A stretch of DNA of 64,000 nucleotides from Brachionus plicatilis (lineage: Eukaryota > Rotifera > Eurotatoria > Ploima > Brachionidae). Below, one piece after another: positions 1-9,916 of the stretch (positions are counted from its first letter, which is position 1; every line of letters starts with the position of its first letter). The notes under the pieces were generated by a model. The model ran no database searches, had not been told where the DNA came from, and worked only from the letters and a program-made list of their open reading frames with translations. Where the stretch lies: positions 70,567 through 134,566 of the forward strand of contig QEOQ01000707.1 of assembly GCA_010279815.1 (NCBI GenBank), given 5' to 3'. The translations under genes and the position numbers were made by a program.

Positions 1-155
1 ATTAGTTAATATTTTTTAAGAAAAAGCGTCAATTAGTTTAAAGTATTGCATATATATTTAATTTAGTGTTAATTAATTTTTTTTTATTTAGAATCTTAAT
101 AATTGGGGAATATATTTCATATTTGGGAAAAAAATAATGGGTTTTGTGAATTTCA

Positions 156-598
156 AATACAAATTGAACAAAAATTCTTCATTTTTTGATTTATTAAAAT
201 CAGACTTGTGCAAAAGTCATTAAGTCCAAGTCAAGTCAAGTCAAATGACTTGACTTTGAAAAGACTTTAAAATGACTTTTTTTTTGACTCTTGCCCAATT
301 CTGATTAAAATTAAATTAAATGAAAAATACTAGAAAATAAAGTGCAACATTCTTTATTGCACCTTTATTACCTAGAATGAAATTTTTATTTTCTTTTTTT
401 TTGTAAATCAAATCAATAATCTATTTAAATCTTATTGATTCTTTATTTTTTGTCATTTTTGATACCAGAAAAATTATTTTAGGTAATAAGATGCAACAAA
501 GTATGTTGCATGTTGCAATATTTTTTCTAATAATTTTTATATTAACTCTTATTTCAATTTATTAAAAAATGAAGAATTTTTGTTCAAATTGTATTTAA
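156..598. repeat. Diverged foldback (inverted-repeat) element
   Basis: Inverted arms pair about 156-188 with about 567-598 (roughly 30 bp, nearly perfect, containing TGAACAAAAATTCTTCATTT), and a second inner pair near 342-385 and 478-520 shares GCAACAT and TTATTACCT motifs. The flanks out to about 100 and 660 show weaker inverted similarity. A hAT MITE sits inside the left half. A short relative of the outer end (AATAATTGGGGAAT) recurs near 37110, so this looks like an old dispersed family. The superfamily is not identifiable. Confidence 0.55.
201..303. mobile_element. 103-bp hAT-type MITE with 8-bp target-site duplication
   Basis: The termini are imperfect inverted repeats, CAGACTTGTGCAAAAGTCA on the left and the reverse complement of CAGAATTGGGCAAGAGTCA on the right. 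The element is flanked on both sides by the same octamer, ATTAAAAT (193-200 and 304-311). CAGA termini, 8-bp duplication and many internal AAGTCAAG-like subterminal motifs are typical of hAT elements. The motif is shared with the larger hAT copies at 9171-9447 and 11.1-13.8 kb, which makes this a non-autonomous relative. There is no coding capacity. Confidence 0.85.
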
Positions 599-1830
599 AA
601 CTCTCAATACCAGGGTATTTTATTGTTCTCGAACTAAATTTATCTATATTTACTCCCTAATTTAATATCAGAAAAGAAATAATAAGGAAATTTATGGTAG
701 ATTTTTTAAAATATTTAATTATATTAATAATTAAACATCATTAAAAAATAACTAAAGTAAAGATCAATCAAGTTTTTAGACTTATTAAAAATTTTTTTCA
801 CTAATTTTGTCTCAAACCCTAATTTTTAAAATATCTTTATTTATAAATTATTTCTATATTCACTATATTTCAAAAATTTGATAAGTAAAAGCTCTAACAT
901 TTTTCCTATGTTGTGCTTATTTTTCCTGAGATTAAGGAATTTTTAAGCTGCTTGAATTAATTTATTAATGTTATTCAATTAACAACATAAAATTAATAAA
1001 TATACGATTAAAAAAAACAACAAAAAATGTTTATTATTACTCGGGTCTTAATGGTTAAAAAAATTGAATTTTCTTTTGTTAAAGAGTTAAGTTAATATTT
1101 TTATCTAGCTAAATGAATGCACAAAATAACAGCTTAAATTCTTTAAAAAAATTAATTAACAAAACTTATATTTTTATCTAATTTTCAATTTTCAATTTTT
1201 TTTAATTTGTTTTTAATATCGTGTTTGTTAAAAAATTTTGAATTATATTCTCAATTTTGATAAAAATCACAATAATCATGATTTTTCTTTTTATTCAATA
1301 AATTTCACACTTATATGAAAAATAAAGATAGAAATTATTTTATCAGTTATTCATGAATTTACTTGAAGTTATTATTGTTCTAGGTTGCAATAGTAATGAT
1401 AACTTTTTGTCTTTATTTTGTTTAATCTGATATAAGCATAGGGCTTTATTGAATAGACCGGTTCTTTTCATTAATTTTAAAGTTATTTTAAAAAAATTCA
1501 TAGAAAATGAGTTAAAAAAATTATGAACAAAATTTTAGTGGCCATGCCCTTATTAAATAAAGAAAATTGTCCATTGCAATTCAAAATTATATATGATTGG
1601 GAAATTTATTTGATTAATTTTTTTCTTAAATTAAATTACACAAAAAAATACTTAAAATTTATTGTAAAAAGGCTTCATGTGTTAAGAAAAATTATGGCTT
1701 TTCTTTATTTAAAATTTTTACTGGTATTTTCAATTTCATATTTTTTTAATCAGTAATTATTTTTTAGAAATTGAATTTAAGTAAAATTTTGAAAAATTCA
1801 TAAAAAATAAATAGCCTCATTTTACTTTAT
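599..1830. other. AT-rich stretch without recognisable features
   Basis: Past the foldback arm I see only A/T-rich low-complexity sequence. A 77-codon open frame at 1523-1756 has a composition expected from AT-rich DNA (F, I, L, K, N, Y) and no recognisable motif. It may hold the 3' flank of the minus-strand gene that ends at 1831. Confidence 0.5.
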
Positions 1831-2196
1831 TTATTCATTGCAACATTTACAAACAGGCAAATTATTGATTCGCACACAGTTACCATTTTGATGATATTGA
1901 CCTCTACAATATAAACGGCATACTTTTTGTTGAAAAGGATCCAAATTATCACAAAATAAATAACTTTCATTTTTTATTTTATTTTGACAGTTTGTGTTAA
2001 ATATTTGATTTGAGCATTCTGAACAATATGGTTGAATAGTATTGATGCATGATTTACATGCGGTTTTACCATAACAATTCAGACAAGTGTCTATTGAATC
2101 TTGGCATCCCGACTTCTGACATGTTCCAAGCCAATGAGCTTGAAATTGGCTTATTAATACTACATAGATAAATGAAAATTTAAAAATTAAAATCAT
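1831..2196 (-). CDS. Small secreted cysteine-rich protein
   Basis: A single-exon frame of 121 residues. Residues 1-20 form a clear signal peptide (hydrophobic stretch after MILIFKFSF, small residues before HWLGTC). The mature part, about 100 residues, has 16 cysteines, enough for eight disulfides, with repeated CxxC spacings such as CLNCY, CKSC and CSEC and a terminal CKCCNE. The start ATG is preceded by an AT-rich A-run leader. The stop codon overlaps an AATAAA-type signal (TGAATAAATAAA), so the 3' end is compact. No family is recognised. The spacing recalls extracellular cysteine-rich repeats of invertebrate secreted proteins, but I assign no function. Base composition is richer in G and C than its surroundings, which supports real coding. 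Likely location: extracellular. Confidence 0.75.
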   Translation of the reverse strand: MILIFKFSFIYVVLISQFQAHWLGTCQKSGCQDSIDTCLNCYGKTACKSCINTIQPYCSECSNQIFNTNCQNKIKNESYLFCDNLDPFQQKVCRLYCRGQYHQNGNCVRINNLPVCKCCNE

Positions 2197-2592
2197 TTTT
2201 TATTATTCACTATCCTAAAGTGAGTTTAGTTAAAATAATTTGAAAAAAAATTTCCAAGAAATATTTAGGCTAAATAATTTTAAAGTGAAATTGTTCTCAT
2301 TTATAAAATTCATAAAAATAAAAAAAAACGAGTCCAACTAAAATAGAATGGCTAAAATATTTTGCTGAGTATTGCGTATATTGTGCAAAAAGAAGATGTT
2401 TTTAAAAATTGTTTGTTCTTTTTTTTAATTGTCTTAAGAAATTTTAATCTTTTAAAAATTTATTTAGACTAACAGTCTTGGCGATCTATCCAAAATTTTT
2501 TCGACAGTTACCTTGGTCGGCTAAATTAAAGGATAAACAATGGTTTTGGCGTCAGCCCTATCTCTAGATCTCTCACATTTTAATTTTTAGTA
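2197..2592. other. 5' flank of the cysteine-rich gene; no other feature seen
   Basis: AT-rich upstream region of the minus-strand gene. The last 130 bases before 2593 are somewhat GC-richer (CTTGGTCGGCTAAATTAAAG) but give no frame or motif I recognise. Confidence 0.4.
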
Positions 2593-3678
2593 CAGTGGTG
2601 ATTTGATAGCAGTATTTTACGAAAAATTGTGTAAAATTACCGTATTCCCTTGTTCGATAATGCAGCGCCACAACCTAGAACACATCATTGGCGCAGGCGC
2701 TATACTAAATCTCGCCCATGTTAAATTCAACTTAAATTGTGTTGCATGCGCCAAAACCGTTTTTAGGGTTGTGGCGATGCACTTTATCCAGGATCTTGAG
2801 AATGGTGCTGCATTATTTAAGTTTAGCAAAGGGATAATATTTAAAAAAAAAAAAAAAATTTTTTTTAATTAAGTATTTGGTGCGGCATTAAAGTTTAAAA
2901 ATAAAAAAGAATTTAAAATAAAAAAATATTGTCTTGAATTATTTTTATATTTTCTTTTTAAATCATTCAAATAATGCAGTACCATTCTCAAGACCCTGGA
3001 TGTAGTGCATCGCCACAACCCTAAAAACGGTTTCGGCGCATGCAACACAATTTAAGTTGAATTTAACATAGGTGAGATTTAGTATAGCGCCTGCGCCAAT
3101 GATGTGTTCTAGGTTGTGGCGCTGCATTATCGAACAAGAGAATACGGTACGTAAATTACCGGAAATTGACAAAATTTTACCACATTTTACGTAAATTAAC
3201 GTAAAATCCGAAAATTGAAAAAGATGTATTTTACGAAAAATTAAGTAAATTTTCATGATTTTGAGATAATTTTGGTAAAATTTGGTAAAATTAAAAACGG
3301 CCAATTCAAAATTCAAAATTTTTTGAAAAAATGCCTTTTTTTCCGAAAATCGAAAATTTAAGAAAGTTTTTTTTTCATAAATTGGTAAAAAAAATAGTTA
3401 TTTTTAAATTGTTGTAAAAAAAACTTTCTTAAATTTTCGATTTTCGGAAAAAAAAGGCATTTTTTCAAAAAATTTTGAATTTTGAATTGGCCGTTTTTAA
3501 TTTTACCAAATTTTACCAAAATTATCTCAAAATCATGAAAATTTACTTAATTTTTCGTAAAATACATCTTTTTCAATTTTCGGATTTTACGTTAATTTAC
3601 GTAAAATGTGGTAAAATTTAGTTAATTTACGGTATTTTACGTAATTTTTCGTAAAATACTGTTATCAAATCACCACTG
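2593..3678. mobile_element. Tc1/mariner-like foldback element with nested inverted repeats
   Basis: The outer termini are near-perfect inverted repeats of about 38 bp beginning CAGTGGTGATTTGATA. Both ends are flanked by TA (2591-2592 and 3679-3680), the duplication expected for the IS630-Tc1-mariner superfamily; the 8-bp flanks do not match, which argues against hAT. Inside are two further inverted pairs: about 2638-2815 with 2972-3150 (GC-richer, containing GCGCCACAACC) and about 3152-3372 with 3418-3640. The open frames in this region are mirror images created by the repeats and are not genes. There is no transposase. Confidence 0.75.
3152..3640. repeat. Long near-perfect hairpin inside the foldback element
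   Basis: Arms of about 190-220 bp, almost identical, are separated by about 45 bp (3373-3417). Motifs such as GGCCAATTCAAAATTC and its complement can be followed base by base. A transcript across it would form a long dsRNA. The low divergence of the arms implies recent formation or gene conversion. Confidence 0.85.
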
Positions 3679-4050
3679 TATAAGTTAACACGTCAATATT
3701 CCTCGGATAGATTGAGTGACTAATATTTGCTTGGTTTTAATTATTTTTTTAATAATGATTTTTCTTTTTATTGAAATTTTAAGTGACGATTTTAGTATAA
3801 TATAGTCCGAACTAAGTTTTTCCTGTCATAACTTCCTCATTTTAAACGCAAATTCAATTTGATACCACAATTTTATTTAAAAAAACCAAAAATAATGAAA
3901 ATATCCATTAAAATTAAGAGAAACCCATTTTTTTATAATTCAACGCAAATTTATTTAAAAAAAAACTATTTTAGTTTTTATTTCAAAAATTTTTTTTTTA
4001 TCCCCATATAAAATTCATACAAAAAAAACAAACAAAATATCTTCTTTTCA

Positions 4051-4182
4051 TCATTTTACTGCCACATTTTCGCACGATTTTGACTCGCTGTCAATCGCTT
4101 CGTTCTGATCTGTTTCGATTCTTGGTCTTTTTGACAAAACTTCATCGTCTGAATCTACGCCAGATTCTATTCCCTTTGGAAT
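4051..4182 (-). CDS. Possible C-terminal exon with acidic/NLS-like tail
   Basis: A 43-codon open stretch starts right after a possible acceptor (CTATAG) and ends in TGA. It reads as an acidic, Ser/Asp/Glu-rich tail with VDSDDEVLSKRPRIE, where KRPR looks like a nuclear localisation cluster. Composition is clearly less AT-rich than the neighbourhood. It is too short for a family call, no upstream exon was found, and a plus-strand coding relic starts only a few bases away. It may be part of a decayed transposon protein rather than a host gene. Confidence 0.3.
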   Translation of the reverse strand: MPKGIESGVDSDDEVLSKRPRIETDQNEAIDSESKSCENVAVK

Positions 4183-4194
4183 CTATAGTGATTG

Positions 4195-4470
4195 GACTTA
4201 TTGATAGAAAATTCAATCGATCATGTCGACAAGGTGAATAAACCTGCAAATTTCCCTAAAGCTTCTTTCCTCAGATCTATTGAAGATTTTAGGTCAAAAT
4301 TAAAAGGGGAAGTCCACGAGGTAAGCTGGAAAGCGAAAAAACTTCATCAATTGAGGCTCAGGATATTAAAATGTCTCCGTGAAATCAGCCTAAAATCAAG
4401 ACCCTAATGGAAGGTTTCAAAAGTTGGATAGACAAAATTCGAAGAAATGGTATGATCTTTAAGTTTTCTT
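4195..4470 (+). pseudogene. Unidentified coding relic
   Basis: A GC-richer stretch reads openly for about 45 codons (with ANFPKASFLRSIEDFRSK), meets a consensus-like donor (CACGAG/GTAAGC near 4321), and then continues in another frame with one stop (SIEAQDIKMSP, then TLMEGFKSWIDKIRRNG). A frame change plus an internal stop suggests decay. FKSWIDKIRRNG resembles gag-like segments of retroelements in style only. There is no ATG start and no firm homology. Confidence 0.3.
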
Positions 4471-4967
4471 CTTGGCCTTAGTCTTCGTTATTTAAAAAAG
4501 AAGGAATTATGACCTTTCGACAATATTCCGGAAACCGGAGGAAATTAAAATTTTAAATCAAATTTCATTTTTCAAATTTTTTGTGACGCAGTATTACAAA
4601 TTACGATCCTTTTTCAAAATTTTAAAAATAAAGCTTTGAAATGTTACATAAATTTAAAGATCTGCGACGAAATTTAATTGCACATTTAATAATCTCTGAT
4701 AAAATATTGAAAAAAGCAATTAAGGAGGTATATTAAAACAAAAAAAAATTATAGAATTGCCAAGAAAAAAATTATGTAGAATAATCAAAACATAGAAAAA
4801 TCAAAACAATAATAAAAAAATAAATAATTTAGGAAATGTAGAAAAACTAAAATTTTTTTTGTAAAAGCACACGCATTTTTATTTCTAACAAAATATTTTT
4901 TTCAAAAATTGATTAAAAACAATAAAAAAATCAAGCACAATTAGAAAAAAATGGGGTTAATTTTTTG
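4471..4967. other. AT-rich stretch without recognisable features
   Basis: Low-complexity A/T runs only. Nothing supported. Confidence 0.4.
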
Positions 4968-6085
4968 GGGGTGACAAATATATTTTTTTCGGGATGACAA
5001 AAAAAACTATTTTAAGTGAACTATTAAATCCATTTTGGACTGACAAAAAAAACTTATTGTGCTGACAAAAATATTTATTAAAGATACTATTAAATATAAA
5101 ATTACAAAGAAGATGTAAAAAATTAAAAGATAAGGAGAATAAAAAAATTGATGAAATGGAAAAAAATAACTTATTTTGTCTTTTGCTTTTTTGTTGGCCT
5201 TCCTCAGTTTTTAGGTAAAACCACATTCAGTGCTTTGACTGCGACTAATGCTTCAGCTGTGACTGGTGCTGCGACTTGGACTGCTGCTGGTAGATCGGGT
5301 TCAGATTCGTAATCGATTTCAGAACTGTCATGATGTTCATTTTGGTAGAACAAAGTTGCCTTTTGCTTCTGGGGTCTTCCTCTTTTGCGCTTTTGACCGA
5401 TTGGAATCGATTTCGCTTCATTTGGGAAAGTGCAAAGCTTGTATCGATATGCCAGGTCAAGAACATGAATGCAATTATAGTTCTTTGCGAATTCTCTACA
5501 ATTGCAGGTACTGTCTTTCCAATCGTCTGAGCAAAAATTGGTCTCGTTGATTTGGCACAATCAACGAGACCTGTGATAAATTGGTTAAATAGTCATCAAC
5601 TGTTTCTCTAGACAACTTGGTGGCTATATCTTTATGGCTATAAAAACGACGGCCATTAGGACCAGAAATTTTAAAGATGTTTTCATTTTTTATGTTACTG
5701 GTTCATTGGAAAGCGGCGGTTTACAATTGCAGATCACATTTGAAATTTGTGTAAAAAATCGCACGATTGACGTTATCAGGATGTCTGTCTCTTGACCAGC
5801 GCTCAATAATGTCTTTCTCTACGATAGTTAAGAATGCACCAATGTTGTGACGTTGTCTCATTGTCGACTCAAGCTTTAGTTTGTTTGTCACCTAGTTTAG
5901 TGTTTATTAGTCATTAATTATATTAGTCACCATTTTTTTGTTTGATTGTCATCCCGAAAATATTTAATTTGTCGGTCAATTAGTTTAATTGTCACTCAAT
6001 TAGTTTAATTATCAGTGAAGTAGTTTGTTTGTCACAAAGTTTAGTTTTTTTATCAGTAATATGTGAATTTTTTTGTCAGTCCATT
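4968..6085. mobile_element. MULE-like transposon relic with subterminal TGACAAA clusters
   Basis: A cluster of TGACAAA-type motifs (4973-5070) faces an inverted cluster of TTTGTCA motifs (5885-6085). A 14-bp perfect inverted match, TTTCGGGATGACAA, links 4987-5000 with 5946-5959. Between them lies a minus-strand MULE transposase fragment. The order of individual motifs differs between the two ends, so these are subterminal repeat clusters rather than clean terminal repeats, and exact ends are not resolved. A related relic lies at about 50.94-52.44 kb. Confidence 0.6.
5204..5830 (-). pseudogene. MULE transposase fragment with SWIM zinc finger
   Basis: The minus strand encodes a SWIM finger, CNCREFAKNYNCIHVL (C-x-C-x8-C-x-H), followed by a basic KRKRGRPQKQK segment and an acidic/Ala-Val-rich tail. 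That is the usual C-terminal layout of Mutator-like transposases. Upstream, in a shifted frame, a stretch such as GRRFYSHKDIATKLSRETV continues the transposase-like sequence. Frame changes and stops near 5560 and 5700 mark it as inactive. The DDE catalytic core is missing. The SWIM finger is known to help bind DNA or protein in this family; here it is only a relic. Confidence 0.7.
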
Positions 6086-6789
6086 AAATGATTGCCGAAA
6101 AAAATCAAATAAACTGTTTTACAATACGAATAAAAAAATTAAATTACATATTAATTAATATTATTATTATTAAAATTTTGAAGTCCCATTGACAAAAAAA
6201 AATTTAAATTCACAATTCATAATATACTTTGAATAAAATAAAAAAAAAAACAAAAGTTTTCTTTAAAATAAATTTTTTTCTAATTTTAATTTTACAAGAT
6301 ACATAATCCAATTTTTTAAAAGAATAGTAAGTAAGATACTAACTTAAAATAAAAAAAAATTCCTTTACAGCTTATCTCTTCAATATTTTTTTTTCTTAAA
6401 AAATAAATTATGATATTAAATTCAGTTTATTAATAATTAAAGATGTGGGGAAATTAAAGTAAGTAAAAATTCAATGTGAAATATATCATGAAACATTTAC
6501 TCTTTGCTCTAATTTATGTGTTTTTTCAATTTTTAAAAAAAAATCAAAAATAACTTTTACAAATCCCAGAATTAACGCTAATGTGGCTGAAAGGGAGAAT
6601 TAATATTCATTCCAAACAGCCAGAGAATTTTCCCAAATTATTTTTTAAATAAATAAATAAATATCATGAAACAAACTCGAAATAAAGTTGAAACTAAAAA
6701 AAGTATCTTTCCTAATTATTAATTATTATTTTTATTTTATTTTAACTTTATATTGATTTTTTGTTTATTTTTTTTGAGGAGATTTAGTT
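6086..6789. other. AT-rich stretch without recognisable features
   Basis: Low-complexity sequence between the MULE relic and a hAT end. No open frame or structured repeat is seen. Confidence 0.4.
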
Positions 6790-6833
6790 AGGCTCAAAGA
6801 CTTGACTTGAGACTTGTGACTTAAAAAACTCTG
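6790..6833. repeat. Solo hAT-family end
   Basis: Reads on the minus strand as CAGAGTTTTTTAAGTCACAA followed by AAGTCTCAAGTC motifs, matching the right terminus of the hAT copy that ends at 13843. No partner end with the matching octamer (TGTAAAAA at 6834-6841) was found, so it is probably a truncated copy. Confidence 0.55.
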
Positions 6834-6863
6834 TGTAAAAATATAGAAGTAAGTTATTTCCTT

Positions 6864-8391
6864 GGAATAAATATCTTTGATGATTATTACAGATGAAACT
6901 AAAAAAAAATTGGATACTAAATAAAAATAAATTCCTTACTATAAAGTAAAACCTTAATTATTTTACACATTGTTTACAATAAAATGAGTTCTCGAAGACA
7001 ATTTTATTAAAATTATAATTATGATTGTTTTTTTTTCAATTAAAAGATATTTATCTAGTATTTTTATTTGAAAAACATTTCAAAACTTATTTGCGCTTAA
7101 CTTATTTTCATCTGAGGAATTTATTTTTTTTTATCTTTCCTTTAGAAATAAATTTCAATTGGAATTTATATCGATCTGACATATAGTCAAGGATTATTAT
7201 ATCTGATAATTGAAAAAAAGTCAAAATAGTTTGAGTAATATGGAGAAATGGAGAAACTTTGAGTAAATTACATAACAAATAAACAAACTTGATAAAATCG
7301 ATGAAGCCTCACCAAGTTTGTGCTGATTTAAAAAGACCAATTTTTTAAATTATTTCAAAAAATGCTCAATAGAAATAAATTTCCATCCTTACTCCTATTT
7401 TCAGCCTGTTTCATTATTATTTATTTTTTATTCGATAGACAAATTTTAATTTTAAAAAAATCATCGTCAACTAGAGCTGAATATTTGCAGGATTGCTTAA
7501 ATTTGTATAAAAAATTACGAAATCCTGACAAAAAAAATATCTTTAGACCACCTTTAAGAGAACCACCCAAAGAATTGTATGACGAGTTTACTGACAATGG
7601 CAATTTTCCAATTACCAGTCTGCGCTACTTTAACAACGCTTATTCAGACTCAGCTTCAAATTCATCATCATCTAAATTAATTTCCTCGTCACAATTTTAT
7701 ATGCTGCTTCAAAGTGTTATACAAAACAAAGCTCTCGGATACAAAGATACTCTTTTGAATAAAGTAATGCATGAATTTAAGAAAAATATTGAAAAAAAGA
7801 GTATGGCAGTGATTGGGACCGTTCTTCCATGGGTGGAGGCTATAGCTTATCATTTAGGCAGTTCAAAGATATCCAGTTTTGATTATACACGCAAGAGATA
7901 TAATATATCTGGCCTTGAGTGGTGGCATGTCAATGATTTTTTGGACTCTTCGATTTCAAACAACAAATTAGAGACTTTTGACAATGCAGCATCGTATTCA
8001 TCAATAGAGCATGCGGGACTTGGTCGCTTCGGAGATCCTTTAAGCCCATATGGTGATGTAGAAGCTGTGCAACAAGTTCACTGTATGCTATAGCCCGGGG
8101 GTCTTTTCTTTCTAGGTCTTCCTGGTTCCAAAGATGGATCAAGCTTTTTGGTATTTAACGCTCACCGAATTTACGGCAAAAGTCGACTTAAATTACTTTT
8201 CAAAAATTGGAAACTTATAAGAGAATACAAAGGCGGACATAATATATTTGTTTTACAAAAACACTATTATTAAGCTAAAAAGTGATTGTTTTAGTTTTTA
8301 GTATTAGTTTATGTAATTTTTTTTAATAAAACTTAAAAAATAATTTAATTTTTTCGGTCTTTCCTGTTTTGTGACCACAATAGTCCAAAAT
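6864..8391 (+). repeat. Segmental duplication, left copy
   Basis: Matches 20311-21848 in direct orientation and includes about 500 bp upstream of the DUF268 frame, the whole frame and the poly(A) signal (AATAAA, 8325-8330). Similarity starts at GGAATAAATATC and ends at TAGTCCAAAA. Upstream sequence has small indels; the coding part is about 98% identical by eye. The two copies are about 13.4 kb apart. Confidence 0.9.
7362..8273 (+). pseudogene. DUF268 methyltransferase-like gene, nonsense-mutated copy
   Basis: Same 303-codon frame as the intact copy at 20819-21730, but codon 244 is TAG (8091-8093) where the intact copy has AAG, just before the conserved PGGLFFLGLP segment. The truncated product would keep the membrane anchor and most of the Rossmann-like part but lose the last 60 residues. 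After the stop the frame stays open to the original TAA. By hand count the copies differ at nine amino-acid-changing codons (stop included) against about seven silent ones, which suggests relaxed constraint. One copy seems to have lost function after duplication. A read error at one base would also explain it. Confidence 0.8.
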
Positions 8392-9170
8392 TTAAAAAAA
8401 TTTGTAAATTAGCAAAGAAAAAATTTTACGAAATTCCAATTTATTTTTTACTTTTTATTGTTAAGCAAAAATAGGCTTATTTCGTAAACTTGAAAGCTTC
8501 ATAACTTTTGAACAGAATCCGTCGATCGTAAAATACACATATTTGTGATCAGCTCATTGAGATCTACAAGTTTATATAGATTTCATACAGCTTCGTTTGT
8601 TAACTATAAAAAAGAAAAAATTCAAAAAAGGGTCTCGATAATATTAGAGGAAATTAAATTATTGAATTAGATCTTGTAGGAGATAATTAAAGGAGTTTAA
8701 AGGAATCGCGAAATACCCATTTTTTTTAAATATCTATTTACCTAGACAACCAAATCTAGTAAAACTTGAAAAACATAAGTAAAAAAAGAAGATTTATCTG
8801 TAAAAAAGCAGAGAAAAAATTTCCTGACAATGACGAGCTTAAAATTTTAAAAATTCAAAATTAAGGGAGCATTAACCTAAAGCCATAACCATCTTAGCTG
8901 GAGCATTCGAATTTTTTTCTTCAAGCTTTTTGACAACAAAGCTAGTTGAGGAACGTGGAATATTTTGTTTTTAAAATTTTTTTTTAAAAGATTCGAATTC
9001 ATGCTTTATTGGCCCATACATTGATGCATTGGTTTAATTGAAAAAAATTAAATAATTTAATTATTTATTTTTGTGAAAGGCTATAAATCCATTTTAGCAA
9101 TAATTCTACTAATGCGATTTTTTAACATCAAAAAATCGCATTTTTCTAAAAAAACTTTAATGAAACAAAA
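8392..9170. other. Unresolved intergenic sequence
   Basis: Less AT-rich patches (for example 8500-8640 and 8880-8960) give no long frame. I see no recognisable element before the hAT derivative starting at 9171. Confidence 0.4.
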
Positions 9171-9447
9171 CAGACTTGTTTTTAAGTCACAAGTCTTAAA
9201 TTTTTTTTTTTTTTTAAGTCAAGTCAATAATTTAATAAATCCATATTTGATACCAATAAAGTAGTTGCCTCCAAATTCCTGGCTGTTAATCTTGACCAAT
9301 GTGGTCTGTTAATGTAACCAGATTATGAAAAAATTCTTTCAACTGGTCCAAATGAAGCAGAAATTGATAAAATTTTTTGTGCAAGTCTTGACTTTGACTT
9401 AAATTTTTGTGACTTAGACTTAAAACTGTGACTTATAAATAAGTCTG
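9171..9447 (-). mobile_element. Internally deleted hAT element with perfect 8-bp duplication
   Basis: The termini are inverted repeats (CAGACTTGTTTTTAAGTCAC on the left, reverse complement of CAGACTTATTTATAAGTCAC on the right). The flanking octamer AAACAAAA is identical on both sides (9163-9170, 9448-9455). The interior on the minus strand still encodes the end of a hAT transposase: SASFGPVERIFS, one stop, SGYINRPHWSRLTARNLE, then a stop near the terminal repeat. This is the hAT C-terminal dimerisation motif. It parallels ISRPHRSRLTPEHLE in the longer copy at 11.3 kb, so the element is a deletion derivative of that family. Confidence 0.9.
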
Positions 9448-9533
9448 AAACAAAATTACTTCTTTTAAATAAAATTTTTTTTAAAAAAATGATTGATCTC
9501 GAAGAGACATTTAATGAATAATTTCAAAACTTG

Positions 9534-9916
9534 GGAGTAAGAGCCCTAAAAAGGCTCAACATAATAAAAATTTTTGCTCACAGCTCTTGGCACCTAAAAA
9601 AACTACCCTCACTAGTATCTATAAAGCCTTAATTGGTTCCATGTTTGATTACTCTTTCTTTACCGTAGCATGTATTTCTAAGACCAACTTAAAACTTGTT
9701 CAAACAGTTCAAAACAGAGCTATTAGGTGTATCTATAAGTTAAGATGGGACAGCCCAACTAGGAGTCTCTTTTCAGTTAGTAAAATTTTGTTTATTAAAG
9801 AAAGATTCTTACAAATGGGTGCTAGATATATGCTAAAATGTTTCTCTTATAAAAACAGTTTCATTAAGCTACTTGTCGAGGAATATAGTGGGTCGTGGTC
9901 TGAAAACACAGCTTAA
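9534..9916 (+). pseudogene. LINE reverse transcriptase, C-terminal fragment
   Basis: Encodes the region just after the RT fingers/palm of jockey-like non-LTR elements: LKRLNIIKIFAHSSWHLKK, then in the next frame TTLTSIYKALIGSMFDYSFF and LVQTVQNRAIRCIYKLRW, ending at TAA. The frame switches at an A-run near 9593-9600. The YxADD catalytic centre and endonuclease are absent, so it is 5'-truncated, as usual for LINEs. The 3' part up to about 10270, with a GC-richer segment at 10200-10265, may be its 3' UTR. Confidence 0.75.

Noticed and set aside
1523..1756. 77-codon open frame
   Set aside because: Composition (F, I, L, K, N, Y) is what random AT-rich DNA gives; no motif and no coding-like shift in base use.
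2603..3316. Overlapping open frames on both strands
   Set aside because: They are mirror images produced by the inverted repeats of the foldback element.
2585..3686. 8-bp target duplication for the foldback element (hAT assignment)
   Set aside because: The CAGTGGTG end looks hAT-like, but the flanking octamers differ; only TA is shared, which fits Tc1/mariner.
8091..8093. TAG in the DUF268 copy being corrected by A-to-I RNA editing
   Set aside because: Editing would give TGG (Trp), not the Lys of the intact copy, and nothing in the sequence supports it.
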